Notes under the pieces: model-generated
Seen by the model: the letters and a program-made list of their open reading frames with translations, nothing else
Told to the model about the DNA's origin: nothing
The model's database searches: none
From: Maribellus luteus
GTDB taxonomy: Bacteria; Bacteroidota; Bacteroidia; Bacteroidales; Prolixibacteraceae
Direction: 5' to 3'
DNA: 43,250 nt
NCBI RefSeq assembly: GCF_003576475.1
Contig: NZ_QWGR01000025.1
Span: forward strand, 1-43,250
Shown: one piece after another, positions 26,333 through 36,484 of the stretch
Layout: the number at the start of each line of letters is the position of its first letter
How positions within the stretch are numbered: position 1 is the stretch's first letter
Made by a program: the position numbers and the translations under genes

Positions 26333-28744
26333 ATGATTACAGAAAAAACTGCATTGAAAACCAACCAACAAATAACAACCCAGGAAGCACTTAAGGATTA
26401 TTACACCGCTTTCCTGAGCAGACAGCTAAGCATCACCGGACGAAGAGAAGTACACAACGGACGTGCTCATTTCGGAATTTTCGGCGATGGAAAAGAAGTG
26501 GCACAAATTGCCTATGCTAAAAATTTTCAAAAAGGAGACTGGCGCTCGGGTTATTACCGCGACCAGACTTTTATGATGGCGCTGGGTTTGCTGCAACCCG
26601 AAGAATTTTTTTCGATGATATACGGCGATACCGACATCGAAATCAACCCGTCAACCGGTGGGCGTAACTTTAACAACCACTTTTCGACCCGAAACATTAC
26701 GTCTGAAGGTGAAATAAAAAACCTCGCCGATCAATACAACTCGGCTTCCGATATTTCTTCAACCGCCGGGCAAATGCCACGCTTATTGGGACTGGCACAG
26801 GGTTCGAAAATCGTTCGCGAAAACCCGGACTTAGTTAGTCAACTTAAAAACAACCTGAAAGGTAACGAAGTGGCTTTTGGCAGCATCGGCGATGCGAGCA
26901 CTTCGGAAGGTATCTTTTTTGAAACCATTAATGCGGCAGGCGTTATGCAGGTTCCGCTGGCTGTGGCTGTTTACGACGACGGTTTCGGCATTAGTGTGCC
27001 CATTGAACTACAAACCACCAAATCGAGCATTTCGGAGGCACTAAAAGGCTTTGAAAAAGAAAAAGACACCAACGGTATTAAAATATACAAATGCATTGGC
27101 TGGGACTATCCGCAGCTCGTTAAAACATTTGAAGAAGGCATTAACTTTTGCCGGAAAAACCAAACTCCGGTGGTATTTCATATCTACGAATTAACCCAGC
27201 CGCTGGGGCATTCTACATCAGGTTCGCACGAGCGTTACAAGTCGAAAGAACGGCTTGCCTGGGAAAACGAGTTTGATGCCGTAAACCAGATGCGGAAGTG
27301 GATGCTGGAAACCGGCATCGCCGATCTGGAGATGATTGAGGAGATTGAAAAATCGGCACAAAAAAGGGTGAAAGAAGCCCGCAAAAATGCCTGGAACAAT
27401 TATGTTAACGGTTTTCAGAAAGAACGTGAATCGATTGTAAGCATATTAAAAAAGATCGACGCGAAAAGCGACCTTCAGAGTTTGCGCCGGTTTGAAAAAG
27501 TAACGGAAAAGATTTTCCCTACGCGCCGCTCGCATTTAAGCTTTGCCAAACGTTTGAACCTGGAGTTGCATTTGCTGGCTGATTTGCAAACCGAACGAAC
27601 CGAACTAAAAAACTGGATTCGTAAGTTTGAAGAACGTTCCCGCGAATTTTACAGCAGTAATTTGTACCGGACCGGCGCCGACTCCATTCACCATGTTTCG
27701 CCTGTGCCCGTAAAATACGATGAGAATTCGGAGGAAGTAAACGGGTCGGTGGTGATCAATAAAAACTTCGATGCACTCTTTTCAAAATACCCCAACCTGG
27801 TAACTTTTGGCGAAGACACCGGAAAACTGGGCGATGTAAACCAGGGAATGAAAGGGATGCAGGAAAAATACGGCATTCACCGTGTTTCGGATGCGGGAAT
27901 CAGGGAAGCCACCATCATTGGACAAGGTGTGGGATTGGCGCTTTGTGGTTTTCGCCCCATTGCGGAAATTCAGTACCTCGATTACCTCATCTATGCGCAA
28001 TCGCAACTAAGCGACGACCTGGCAACCATGCAGTACCGAACCATGGGGAAACAGGCTGCCCCGGTGATTGTTCGTACACGCGGACATCAGCTGCAGGGAA
28101 TCTGGCACGCCGGATCGCCAATGCAAATGTTGCTCGGATCGTTGCGCGGAATGTACCTGTGTGTTCCCAGAAACTTGACCCAGGCGGCAGGATTTTACAA
28201 CACCCTTCTCGAAGGAAATGACCCTGCCCTGGTGATCGAACCCTTAAAAGCATACAATGTAAAAGAAAAACTGCCTGCCAACCACGGCGAATACAAAGTG
28301 CCGCTGGGAGTTCCGGAAGTTATGCGCGAAGGAAGCGACATCACCGTTGTTACTTATGCCTGGAATGTGCATCACGCCATTAAAGCAGCCGATTTAATTC
28401 AGAAATACAAGGGGATTTCACTTGAAGTTATTGACGTGCAAACATTGATGCCTTTCGACGTGAATCACCGCATCCTTGAATCCATCCAAAAAACCAACAA
28501 GGTGATTTTTATGGACGAAGATGTTCCCGGAGGAGGCACTGCCTACATGATGCAAAAGGTGCTGGAAGAGCAAAAAGCCTTTGATTACCTGGATACCGCA
28601 CCGCGTACCCTGCCTGCCATGGAGCATCGCCCGGCTTATGGTATCGACGGCGAGTATTTTTCGAAACCCAACGTAGAAAGGCTTTTCAGGGCTGCGTATG
28701 AAATAATGCGGGAAGTGGAGCCGGCTAATTACCCGGAGCTGTAA
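26333..28744 (+). CDS. 2-oxoacid dehydrogenase E1, fused alpha and beta subunits
   Basis: In this 803-residue thiamine-diphosphate enzyme the alpha part covers about residues 15-440 and includes the cofactor segment GSIGDASTSEG (183-193), a variant of the usual GDGxxSEG, and GHSTSGSHERYKS. The beta part covers about 475-800, with TFGEDTGKLGDVNQGMKG, RVSDAGIREATIIGQGVGLAL and PIAEIQYLDYL. Branched-chain or pyruvate-type complexes have these parts as separate genes in many bacteria. No E2/E3 gene lies nearby, so it must use subunits encoded elsewhere. Substrate (branched-chain 2-oxoacid is likeliest) is inference. Confidence 0.88.
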   Translation: MITEKTALKTNQQITTQEALKDYYTAFLSRQLSITGRREVHNGRAHFGIFGDGKEVAQIAYAKNFQKGDWRSGYYRDQTFMMALGLLQPEEFFSMIYGDTDIEINPSTGGRNFNNHFSTRNITSEGEIKNLADQYNSASDISSTAGQMPRLLGLAQGSKIVRENPDLVSQLKNNLKGNEVAFGSIGDASTSEGIFFETINAAGVMQVPLAVAVYDDGFGISVPIELQTTKSSISEALKGFEKEKDTNGIKIYKCIGWDYPQLVKTFEEGINFCRKNQTPVVFHIYELTQPLGHSTSGSHERYKSKERLAWENEFDAVNQMRKWMLETGIADLEMIEEIEKSAQKRVKEARKNAWNNYVNGFQKERESIVSILKKIDAKSDLQSLRRFEKVTEKIFPTRRSHLSFAKRLNLELHLLADLQTERTELKNWIRKFEERSREFYSSNLYRTGADSIHHVSPVPVKYDENSEEVNGSVVINKNFDALFSKYPNLVTFGEDTGKLGDVNQGMKGMQEKYGIHRVSDAGIREATIIGQGVGLALCGFRPIAEIQYLDYLIYAQSQLSDDLATMQYRTMGKQAAPVIVRTRGHQLQGIWHAGSPMQMLLGSLRGMYLCVPRNLTQAAGFYNTLLEGNDPALVIEPLKAYNVKEKLPANHGEYKVPLGVPEVMREGSDITVVTYAWNVHHAIKAADLIQKYKGISLEVIDVQTLMPFDVNHRILESIQKTNKVIFMDEDVPGGGTAYMMQKVLEEQKAFDYLDTAPRTLPAMEHRPAYGIDGEYFSKPNVERLFRAAYEIMREVEPANYPEL

Positions 28745-28782
28745 TCCGGGTCTCTTCCTCTGTTCTTGTTGTGTTATAAAAT

Positions 28783-28801
28783 CCGGGAAAAATCTTCCCG
28801 G
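28783..28801 (-). terminator. Hairpin between convergent E1 and regulator genes
   Basis: ccgggaa (28783-28789) pairs with ttcccgg (28795-28801), loop aaatc. On the minus strand it is followed by attttat, so it best serves the regulator gene whose stop is 8 bp away; it also ends 57 bp after the E1 stop. Confidence 0.6.
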
Positions 28802-28808
28802 GTTATGA

Positions 28809-31358
28809 TCATTTAACCAATTCTTTAAATGCAAGCTGGTAATTTTCGTCGTATTGCTTGCTGTAAAGTTTGGTGTAATTATTATATACTTCCTGTGCCA
28901 GGCTGTGTTTTCCCTGCATATAAAGAATTTTGCACTTGTACTTTAAGGCTGTTTCATTCATCGGGCCGAACATAAAAATCACTTCCGCAATCTGAATGAT
29001 AAGGCTGGCCTGTTCTGTCACATCCAGAATACGGCATGCATACTCAAGTTTACCAACAATTTTTCGGGTTATATCGTCTTTTTCTTTAGCAAGCCAGTCA
29101 TTTTCAATTCCAAATAAAAAGCGGCCTCTGCTCAATGTTGCCACACTTTCCTTTAATTCCCGAACAAAGAACTGTTCATCGTTTGAAGTAAATACATAGC
29201 GGATGTATTCCAGATCGCAGAACACATCGTTGCTGTGATTAATTCTCCACTGGCTACCGTCGTATGAAATACTGATGTTCCCAATATCTTCCAGAATCGA
29301 TCGCAGCTTTTTAATATTCACTCCGCGATTGTTTTTAGCCTTCGACTCAGGTTTATCCGGCCACAAATATTCCTGGATGGTAGCAGATGAAATTCCCTTG
29401 TTGTCATCCATGGTAAACAACAGGATGAGCAAAAACAGCTCTCTCAGCGTAGGACTAAAACGGTAAGTTATATCTTTCCCCCGTTTATCGTATACCTGAA
29501 ATCCACCAAATAACAGCACCTTTCCTTCCGGCCTTGTTTTCGGCTCCGAGCCTGACAGGATTTCACTTAATCGGCTTTCATTGCCCTTATTTTTTCGTAA
29601 GGAGTTGTTCTTTCTGATCAGCAGAAATACCAATACTCCAACGATTAAGAGCACTACAGCAAGCAGCATCGGGTATATTGAATCAAAAAAAACGAACGAA
29701 TCCAAATGAACCGGCTTATCATATACAAAATCTGACGGAGGATAATTGATTGAATACAAATTTACCTCGAACTTCCCGTCCGGCTTTTTGTGCATGGTAA
29801 GCACCACCAGCTTATTGTGCGAACGCCAACGATAAAGATCGGCGTAAGAGCTTATATCAGAAAACGTATAGGGAATTTTACTACCGAAAAACAATCCCTG
29901 GTCACCAAGCATACTTCCTCTGTAAAGTTGAAGATCGCTAACATAATGGTTGAGCGAGAAGCAGAGCGTATAAAAGCAATTCCTGGCATCATCCACAATC
30001 ATCGAGTTTAGCGGCGTGAAGTTTATTTTTCGCGCTAAGCGGGGCTCGTACATCTTGTGTATTTGATTGGTTTTGAAATTTATCCGAAACAAATCATAAT
30101 AAAAATTCTTCCCAAAAATTTGCTTGCCGTCTTCGTTTCCCACACCTCCGTAGAGATAGTAAATGTTACTGTCTTTTTGGCTTTGTCCGAGCGAAGCCAG
30201 GTAACGCGGGCCTATCCGGTCGCCGGTCATTTTCAGTTCTGACCAGGTGCAGGAATCTTCATCAAAAACCCGGATTGTATTGAAGAAAGTAAAAAAGCCA
30301 TAGCCACAAACTGCTGTATAATTTCCGCTTACGGGATGCAGCAGTTGATTATGATGCCAATATTTGGGAAGGTAGGCGATAGTGTCAAAGCTATTGTTCC
30401 AGCTCAGTGTTTTTTCATCAAATTTTGTAGAAAGCTTCCTGTATTCAGAATAAGTCACCAGCTCTCCCTTTTTATTGAAAAACACTTGCTGTCCCTCTTC
30501 GTAGAACGGGTTTCCACTGGCATATGGCAACATTGTTTCGCTTCCGTTATTCAAGCTGTACTTTAGTAGTTTTTTAGTTCGCTGAACAAAATAAATCTCC
30601 TCTTTATCTTCGTTATAGGCAATTTGCGGAAACTCATCAAGTCCCAGCGTTCTGATTTTTTTCCATACCTGGTGCTGTTCAACCACCCAGGCCGGATTGA
30701 TTACTTCAGCCACTTTACCTCGTACCGAATCCCTGACGGTGGTACCATCGGTAAACGACAATGGCCAGAAATAGCTCAGGCAATCGTTATTAAAAAACTT
30801 TATGTTCCGGACAGAAATGGGAGGAACCTCGCCAATGCCTCTTCCGAAATCCTCCACACAACCAAATCCCCATTTTAATTTGAGCGTTTCAGGAAACGGA
30901 ATATGATCCGTAATGATTTTGTCGGCAAATTGAAGCGTAATTTCACTCGAATCAGGATCGACACTTAGCCTGATCTTGTACCACACGTTCACCAGCTTCT
31001 TCTGTTCTGAGGTCATGCCAAGCTGCAGGTTTGTCTCTTTCTTGTCAACCAGCACAAGAAGATCGGGCGATACCTCATCAATTTTGCATATTAAATCTAT
31101 TTTATGCTCGCCCTCTTTATCCATCAACCTGAAAACGTAGCCGTAACGTTCGGCATAATCCCGAAAAGATATTTCAAATTCGATCGAAAACTTCCCCTCG
31201 TATTTTATGGCGCCGTTTTTTGTTAAATCGATTCCGGTTCTTTCTTCCACCCCTACTTCTTTGGATTGGAAGAAAACTCCACGGCGCTCGTTCGCACACA
31301 CATTTATGGCTAACAGCAATAATACCCATGCAATATGGAATCGTTTTTTCACAAGCAT
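28809..31358 (-). CDS. Membrane-anchored SARP-like regulator with kelch/LamG-like sensor
   Basis: This is an 849-residue protein. A signal peptide (about 1-22) leads to a concanavalin/LamG-like beta domain (about 25-200) and a kelch-type propeller (about 235-545; GPRYLASLGQ, IYYLYGGVGNEDG). One transmembrane helix follows (about 561-583). The cytosolic part has an OmpR/SARP-type winged helix (about 613-710; LLFGGFQVYDKRGKDI, then LRELFLLILL, LWPD, NNRGVNIKKLRSIL) and a helical BTAD-like tail (about 720-849). It would bind a ligand outside and DNA inside without phosphotransfer. It is divergent from susC, 401 bp apart, and probably controls the locus. Confidence 0.82.
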   Translation of the reverse strand: MLVKKRFHIAWVLLLLAINVCANERRGVFFQSKEVGVEERTGIDLTKNGAIKYEGKFSIEFEISFRDYAERYGYVFRLMDKEGEHKIDLICKIDEVSPDLLVLVDKKETNLQLGMTSEQKKLVNVWYKIRLSVDPDSSEITLQFADKIITDHIPFPETLKLKWGFGCVEDFGRGIGEVPPISVRNIKFFNNDCLSYFWPLSFTDGTTVRDSVRGKVAEVINPAWVVEQHQVWKKIRTLGLDEFPQIAYNEDKEEIYFVQRTKKLLKYSLNNGSETMLPYASGNPFYEEGQQVFFNKKGELVTYSEYRKLSTKFDEKTLSWNNSFDTIAYLPKYWHHNQLLHPVSGNYTAVCGYGFFTFFNTIRVFDEDSCTWSELKMTGDRIGPRYLASLGQSQKDSNIYYLYGGVGNEDGKQIFGKNFYYDLFRINFKTNQIHKMYEPRLARKINFTPLNSMIVDDARNCFYTLCFSLNHYVSDLQLYRGSMLGDQGLFFGSKIPYTFSDISSYADLYRWRSHNKLVVLTMHKKPDGKFEVNLYSINYPPSDFVYDKPVHLDSFVFFDSIYPMLLAVVLLIVGVLVFLLIRKNNSLRKNKGNESRLSEILSGSEPKTRPEGKVLLFGGFQVYDKRGKDITYRFSPTLRELFLLILLFTMDDNKGISSATIQEYLWPDKPESKAKNNRGVNIKKLRSILEDIGNISISYDGSQWRINHSNDVFCDLEYIRYVFTSNDEQFFVRELKESVATLSRGRFLFGIENDWLAKEKDDITRKIVGKLEYACRILDVTEQASLIIQIAEVIFMFGPMNETALKYKCKILYMQGKHSLAQEVYNNYTKLYSKQYDENYQLAFKELVK

Positions 31359-31644
31359 ATGAGTTTATTGTTAAACCAAAGGGGCAGCAGTGCGGTGGCT
31401 CTGAACTGTCTTATAATCATAATTCAAAAACGGTAAATATCAATTAACCTTCTGTTGATTCTGAACGAGTTTAGACTATCTGGCTTAACAAAAAACTCTG
31501 TAGAAATTAAGTATTACACCCAGTAAGAACGGGCAAAAAACAGGAAACTCATCCATCAAGACCTTCAATCCATAAAAAACAAAGCCTCTTTTCCCGAATA
31601 ATACCTACCATTCATTCTACTGACAAACATTCTCTTACAAATAT

Positions 31645-31662
31645 ATTAATCCAATATTAATC
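31645..31662 (+). promoter_or_regulatory. Heptamer direct repeat, candidate operator
   Basis: attaatc (31645-31651), caat (31652-31655), attaatc (31656-31662): two identical heptamers 11 bp apart. SARP-type regulators are known to bind heptamer direct repeats with this pitch. The gene next to it encodes a SARP-like DNA-binding domain. Binding is inference. Confidence 0.4.
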
Positions 31663-31723
31663 TTGATTAACAAGAAATAAGAAAAATTCACTCTGGCACA
31701 AAAAAGGAAAGTGGTCGATCTAC

Positions 31724-31740
31724 CGTAATTTGACGTAATT
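31724..31740 (+). promoter_or_regulatory. cgtaatt direct repeat just upstream of susC
   Basis: cgtaatt (31724-31730) and cgtaatt (31734-31740) are spaced 10 bp apart and lie 20 bp before the susC start. They may overlap the promoter or be half-sites of a regulator. Confidence 0.35.
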
Positions 31741-31759
31741 ATTCACTAATAAGCTACTT

Positions 31760-34700
31760 ATGAAAAAAATTTACTTTGTGCTCAGCCATAGCCATCTGAA
31801 ATGGCTGACGATTAAAAAATCAGTGGTTATTTTTGGTTTAATTGCATTATTACTTACCGGTCTGACATCGGTATCCAGTGCCCAGGGGGTTATGAGAGGA
31901 ACAATAACTGACGATTCCAACCTGCCTCTACCGGGAGTTTCGGTAATGGTGCAAAACACAACAAACGGTACCATTACGGATATAGACGGAAACTATGTCC
32001 TTTCCAATCTCAACACCGGTGATGTTGTTATTTTTAGTTTTATCGGGATGATTACTCAGCAAATTACCTATTCCGGCCAGTCGGAAGTGAATATTCAAAT
32101 GCTTACCGACACCAAGAGCCTCGACGAGGTTGTTGTTACGGCGCTGGGTATTCAGCGTGATAAAAAATCGCTGACGTATTCTTCTCAGCAAGTAACCGGA
32201 GAAGAGCTAATGAAAACCAAAGATGTAAACTTCATGAACAGCCTGGCTGGTAAAACGGCCGGTCTCGACGTTAAAAAGAGCAGTTCCGGTGCCGGAGGTT
32301 CTACACGGACGGTTTTAAGGGGAAGCAAATCGATCAGCGGACTAAGCGAACCGCTTTATGTTATTGACGGTATTCCGATGATCAACCGCAAAGGCGGTCA
32401 GCCGGGCATGTGGGGAGGCACCGACCAGGGAGATGGTTTGTCTCAGATTAACCCGGAAGACATCGAAAGCATCAGTATTCTGAAAGGATCGAACGCAGCC
32501 GTACTATATGGTAGCGAAGGTGCCAACGGTGTGGTAATCATCAACACCAAAAAAGGCCGTACCGGACAAACAGTGGTAAGTGCCAGCTCCAGCACCGTAT
32601 TTGAAAGTATTTTACTGATGCCCGAACTTCAGTTTACTTACGGTGCCGACGGTGGACAATTAAGCTGGTCGGATACAAAAGGAAGCTATGATGACACATT
32701 TGTCGACGATTTCTTTGAAACCGGTCATAACCTGATCAACACTATTTCGATCAGCGGAGGCAACGCCAGAACAACCGCTTATTTCTCATACGGAAATACA
32801 TCGAACAAAGGGATTGTTCCGAAAAACACGTATTCAAAACACAACGTAACATTTAAACAAGCCACCAAGTTGTTTAACGACAAGGTTACTGTTCGCTCAA
32901 ATGTTATGATATCTTCTGAATCTACGAAAAACAGGAACCCTGCCGGTTATTACCTGAACCCCTTGGTGGGTTTATATACTTTCCCGAGAGAAAGAGACTT
33001 TGACAGCTACAAAGAAAACTACGAGGTATTTAACGTGGATCGTAACATGAACCTGCAAAACTGGTTTATTCAGGGTGACCATTTTCAATCGAACCCTTAC
33101 TGGGTGATTAATAAAGAGCCCCGGGAAGACCTCACCAAAAGGCTGATTGCACAAGCTGCCATTGAGTGGGCTATTGACAAACACTGGAACATAGAAGTTC
33201 GCGGAAATGTGGACTATGCAGATAAGATATTTGAACAAAAACACTATGCCGGATCCAACTTTGTGAACTGTTCGCAAAACGGTCGCTGGCAATACCAGAA
33301 TTACAATGATTTCCAGCTTTACACCGATGCTTTGTTAAAATACAACAACGAGTTTGGTGATTTCAGGATTGATGGTGTTCTGGGAGCTGTTTATTCAAAA
33401 ACCACATTGGGAAAAGGTGTTTCTGTTGACAATGGAACTGATGCGCTGTTCTATCCCAACGAGTTTTATTTCCAGAACCTGCCGACCAATGTTCAGGTTA
33501 GCTCAACACTGGCCGACCGAAGAATCAAACAGGGATTGCTGGGAACCCTTACATTGGGTTATAAAGAGATGTTGTTCCTTGATCTTGCCGGGCGTAACGA
33601 GTGGGCTTCCACCCTTATCGGAACCGGAAATGAGTCGTACTTCTACCCATCTGTTGGTATTTCGGCTATAATCAGCGAGATGCTAACCATGCCTACCTGG
33701 GTAAGCTATGGTAAAGTAAGAGCTTCGCATACCACGGTTGCCAACGAAGTTCCCTGGAACAGAATTCATCCGCAAAATACCATTACTGCCAGTGGCGGGG
33801 TTTCAAGAAATACCCAAAAGCCATTTACCGATCTGAAACCGGAAATGCTAAAAAGCCTTGAGCTGGGTACTGAGTGGAGTTTCTTCGACAACCGCCTGTC
33901 ATTTGATTTCACGTACTACGACATTACCAGTAACGATCAGTTCATCGAACTTCCGGCTCCTTCCGGCTCCGGATTTACGACCTATTTCATTAACGCAGGT
34001 GAAATCGTAAACAAAGGTTACGAGGTTACCTTAAAAGCCGAACCGGTTCGCACTGAAAACCTGACGTGGACAACCGTGTTCAACTTCGATAGCAACAAAA
34101 ACGAAATTGTTGAGTTTGTAGCGGAATATCCGGATAGAACCTTTAGCTATGGTTCATCAGAAGGTTATGAGACCTATATTAAGGCCGGTGGTTCATTTGG
34201 CGATTTATACGGATACAAATTCAAAAGGAATGAAGCCGGGCAAATTATGCTGAACGAAACTACGGGCGCTCCGCTTCGTACTGCCGACAGAGAATATCTT
34301 GGAAACTTAAACCCCGACTGGAGTTTGGGATGGAACAACACCGTCACGTATAAAAACTTTGCAGTTAGCGTATTGATCAACAGCAGAATTGGAGGTAAAA
34401 CAGTTAGTCAAACCGAATCCATTCTCGACGGATACGGGGTTTCAAAACGTACCGCTTACGCACGTGACCTAGGCTATGTCCCAATCGATGCTATCCAGGG
34501 TACAACCAGGGTGAACAAATTAGACCCGAAACTGTATTACACCACCATTGGCGACCGGAACGGAACACTTGAACCCTACGTTTACGACCGTACCAATATA
34601 AAACTGGCACAGCTTGCCATTTCATACGATTTCGATGTGAATGCTCTTAACATTCCTGTTAAACAAGCATCCATTTCTCTGATAGGACAAAACTTACTGT

Positions 34701-34828
34701 TCTTATACAAAAAGGCTCCATTTGATCCGGAACTGACCATGAATACAACCAACAGTTCGCAGTCGCTGGATAACTTCAACCTGCCTTCTACAAGAACTTA
34801 TGGATTCAATGTAAAATTCACGTTCTAA
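31760..34828 (+). CDS. SusC/RagA-family TonB-linked outer-membrane receptor
   Basis: This 1022-residue protein has an export leader (about 1-42, ending SSAQ). A carboxypeptidase-regulatory-like domain follows (about 44-115; GTITDDSNLPLPGVSVMVQNT), then a TonB-box-like segment DEVVVTALG (122-130), a plug (about 140-260; LYVIDGIPM, ILKGSNAAVLYGSEGANGVVIINTKKG) and the beta-barrel with LNPDWSLGWNNTVTYKNF near the end. The last residues, TYGFNVKFTF, fit a barrel-end strand. It imports a ligand together with the SusD-like lipoprotein 32 bp downstream. The long leader with a His-rich start is usual for this subgroup. Confidence 0.95.
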   Translation: MKKIYFVLSHSHLKWLTIKKSVVIFGLIALLLTGLTSVSSAQGVMRGTITDDSNLPLPGVSVMVQNTTNGTITDIDGNYVLSNLNTGDVVIFSFIGMITQQITYSGQSEVNIQMLTDTKSLDEVVVTALGIQRDKKSLTYSSQQVTGEELMKTKDVNFMNSLAGKTAGLDVKKSSSGAGGSTRTVLRGSKSISGLSEPLYVIDGIPMINRKGGQPGMWGGTDQGDGLSQINPEDIESISILKGSNAAVLYGSEGANGVVIINTKKGRTGQTVVSASSSTVFESILLMPELQFTYGADGGQLSWSDTKGSYDDTFVDDFFETGHNLINTISISGGNARTTAYFSYGNTSNKGIVPKNTYSKHNVTFKQATKLFNDKVTVRSNVMISSESTKNRNPAGYYLNPLVGLYTFPRERDFDSYKENYEVFNVDRNMNLQNWFIQGDHFQSNPYWVINKEPREDLTKRLIAQAAIEWAIDKHWNIEVRGNVDYADKIFEQKHYAGSNFVNCSQNGRWQYQNYNDFQLYTDALLKYNNEFGDFRIDGVLGAVYSKTTLGKGVSVDNGTDALFYPNEFYFQNLPTNVQVSSTLADRRIKQGLLGTLTLGYKEMLFLDLAGRNEWASTLIGTGNESYFYPSVGISAIISEMLTMPTWVSYGKVRASHTTVANEVPWNRIHPQNTITASGGVSRNTQKPFTDLKPEMLKSLELGTEWSFFDNRLSFDFTYYDITSNDQFIELPAPSGSGFTTYFINAGEIVNKGYEVTLKAEPVRTENLTWTTVFNFDSNKNEIVEFVAEYPDRTFSYGSSEGYETYIKAGGSFGDLYGYKFKRNEAGQIMLNETTGAPLRTADREYLGNLNPDWSLGWNNTVTYKNFAVSVLINSRIGGKTVSQTESILDGYGVSKRTAYARDLGYVPIDAIQGTTRVNKLDPKLYYTTIGDRNGTLEPYVYDRTNIKLAQLAISYDFDVNALNIPVKQASISLIGQNLLFLYKKAPFDPELTMNTTNSSQSLDNFNLPSTRTYGFNVKFTF

Positions 34829-34860
34829 TCAGTTAATTGGTAACATAAAAATTTAACAAG

Positions 34861-36435
34861 ATGAAAAAATATATAATCATATTGCTAATCGCTTTTTTTG
34901 CGAATGCATGTACCGATAATTTTGAGGAATTCAACAGCAATCCATACCAAATTAGCGGCGAGTCGTTAAAGCAGGACTTTAACTTTGTTGGGGCGTATTT
35001 CCCTACCCTGTTGGCAAATATTTTCGGACATCAGATTGAAGAAAACCTGGCTGCCGAATCATTCTGCGACCATATGGCGACTCCTACTCCTTTTGTTGCA
35101 GGTGTTAACAACACGACGTATTACATACGATGGAATACTTACTGGAACCGTATTTATAACAGTATAATGGCTCCGTCGGAACAGGTAATAAAACTAGCTC
35201 AGGAAGAAGATTATCCGGTGTTTGAGGCATGGGCCAAATTAATCCGGATCATGGGAATGTCGCGTTTAACCACCTATCACGGACCTGTAATTTATTCCGA
35301 TTACGGCTCTTCGGCAGCTACGGTTAATTACGACAGCGAACAAAACCTGTACAATACATTTTTCACCCAGCTCGATGAAATTCAAGCGGTATTCTCGGCC
35401 AATGCAGACTACAACGGGATGAAAAATTTTGATGCAACTTACAAAGGAGATGTAACACAATGGATGAAACTGGTAAATTCACTGCGTTTGCGTCTGGCCA
35501 TCAGAATCTCGAAAGTTGCCCCGACTGTTGCCAAAACGCAGGGAGAAAAGGCCATTGCCGATCCGGCAGGGCTTATTCTGACCAATGCCGACAACACAAC
35601 CATTTCGCTTTACGGAGGAAAATTGTACCTCTCTATCATTTGTTTTGAATGGGATGATACACGTATGTCTGCCGGTATGGAATCAATTCTGATTGGCTTA
35701 AAAGATAACCGGATTTCCAAAATGTTTGCTCCGGCAACCGACAATACGCTTTATCCTGATCATCCGGAATGGCCTTACAAAGGAATCAGAAACGGTGCTT
35801 TGCTGGCAGATAAATCACAACGTACTTCGTTTTCGAAAATAAACGAAAGCTTCAAATCCATTACCAAACGGAATTATTTGGCAGCATCAGAGGTTTATTT
35901 CGATTTGGCAGAAGCCGGTTTGCGCGGCTGGACAGGTGCAGGCAATCCCCAGGAAAATTATGAAACCGGTGTCCGGCTTTCATTTGCCGACTGGGGCGCA
36001 GGAGGAGTTGACGCTTATCTTGCCGATGAAACGAGTAAACCGTTAAACTATACCGACCCTGTTTCTTCGCCGGTTAACGATTATGTAGCCAGGTCTACCA
36101 TAACCGTAAAATGGAACAATGCCGATTCAAACGAACTGAAACTCGAAAAAATAATCACCCAAAAGTGGATCGCAGGATTTTTCAATCCGAATGAACCCTG
36201 GGCTGATTTTAGAAGAACAGGCTATCCAAAACTAAATCCGGTTTACAAAAACGACAGTAGTCCGGACTGGGGTGTTATTCCTGCAGGAGATTTTATCAAA
36301 CGTATGCCTTTTGTTAATGCAGAACGCACAGGCAACCCTCAAGGAGTTGCAGCAGCCGTTGCAACAATGGGCTCCGGCGCCAAAGACGATATCGCTACCT
36401 CGCTGTGGTGGGACGTTGACGGACCAAACTTTTAG
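34861..36435 (+). CDS. SusD/RagB-family nutrient-binding lipoprotein (SusD_2 type)
   Basis: This 524-residue surface lipoprotein has a leader ending FFANAC with Cys17 as the lipid anchor. The start of the mature part (TDNFEEFNSNPYQI) and blocks such as YYIRWNTYWNRIYNSI, LIRIMGMSRLTTYHGPVIYSDYG and WMKLVNSLRLRLAIRIS match the SusD-like_2 group. The late segment KIITQKWIAGFFNPNEPWADFRRTGYP is typical. It caps the SusC channel and binds the ligand. The substrate is unknown. Confidence 0.93.
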   Translation: MKKYIIILLIAFFANACTDNFEEFNSNPYQISGESLKQDFNFVGAYFPTLLANIFGHQIEENLAAESFCDHMATPTPFVAGVNNTTYYIRWNTYWNRIYNSIMAPSEQVIKLAQEEDYPVFEAWAKLIRIMGMSRLTTYHGPVIYSDYGSSAATVNYDSEQNLYNTFFTQLDEIQAVFSANADYNGMKNFDATYKGDVTQWMKLVNSLRLRLAIRISKVAPTVAKTQGEKAIADPAGLILTNADNTTISLYGGKLYLSIICFEWDDTRMSAGMESILIGLKDNRISKMFAPATDNTLYPDHPEWPYKGIRNGALLADKSQRTSFSKINESFKSITKRNYLAASEVYFDLAEAGLRGWTGAGNPQENYETGVRLSFADWGAGGVDAYLADETSKPLNYTDPVSSPVNDYVARSTITVKWNNADSNELKLEKIITQKWIAGFFNPNEPWADFRRTGYPKLNPVYKNDSSPDWGVIPAGDFIKRMPFVNAERTGNPQGVAAAVATMGSGAKDDIATSLWWDVDGPNF

Positions 36436-36456
36436 TACACTATAGAAATTCTTATA

Positions 36457-36484
36457 CAAAGGCCGTCCGCTGTGACGGCCTTTG
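36457..36484 (+). terminator. Hairpin after susD
   Basis: caaaggccgtc (36457-36467) pairs perfectly with gacggcctttg (36474-36484), loop cgctgt. Only a moderate T run follows (gaatttcacacgttctttt), so it may terminate partially and lower expression of the two downstream genes relative to susCD. Confidence 0.65.

Larger units (their letters stand above)
31359..31759. promoter_or_regulatory. Divergent control region of regulator and susC
   Basis: This 401-bp AT-rich gap has no gene. It must carry the promoters of both divergent units. The clearest structures are the direct repeats at 31645-31662 and 31724-31740 and a palindrome ttaatc-tt-gattaa at 31657-31670. Confidence 0.55.
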
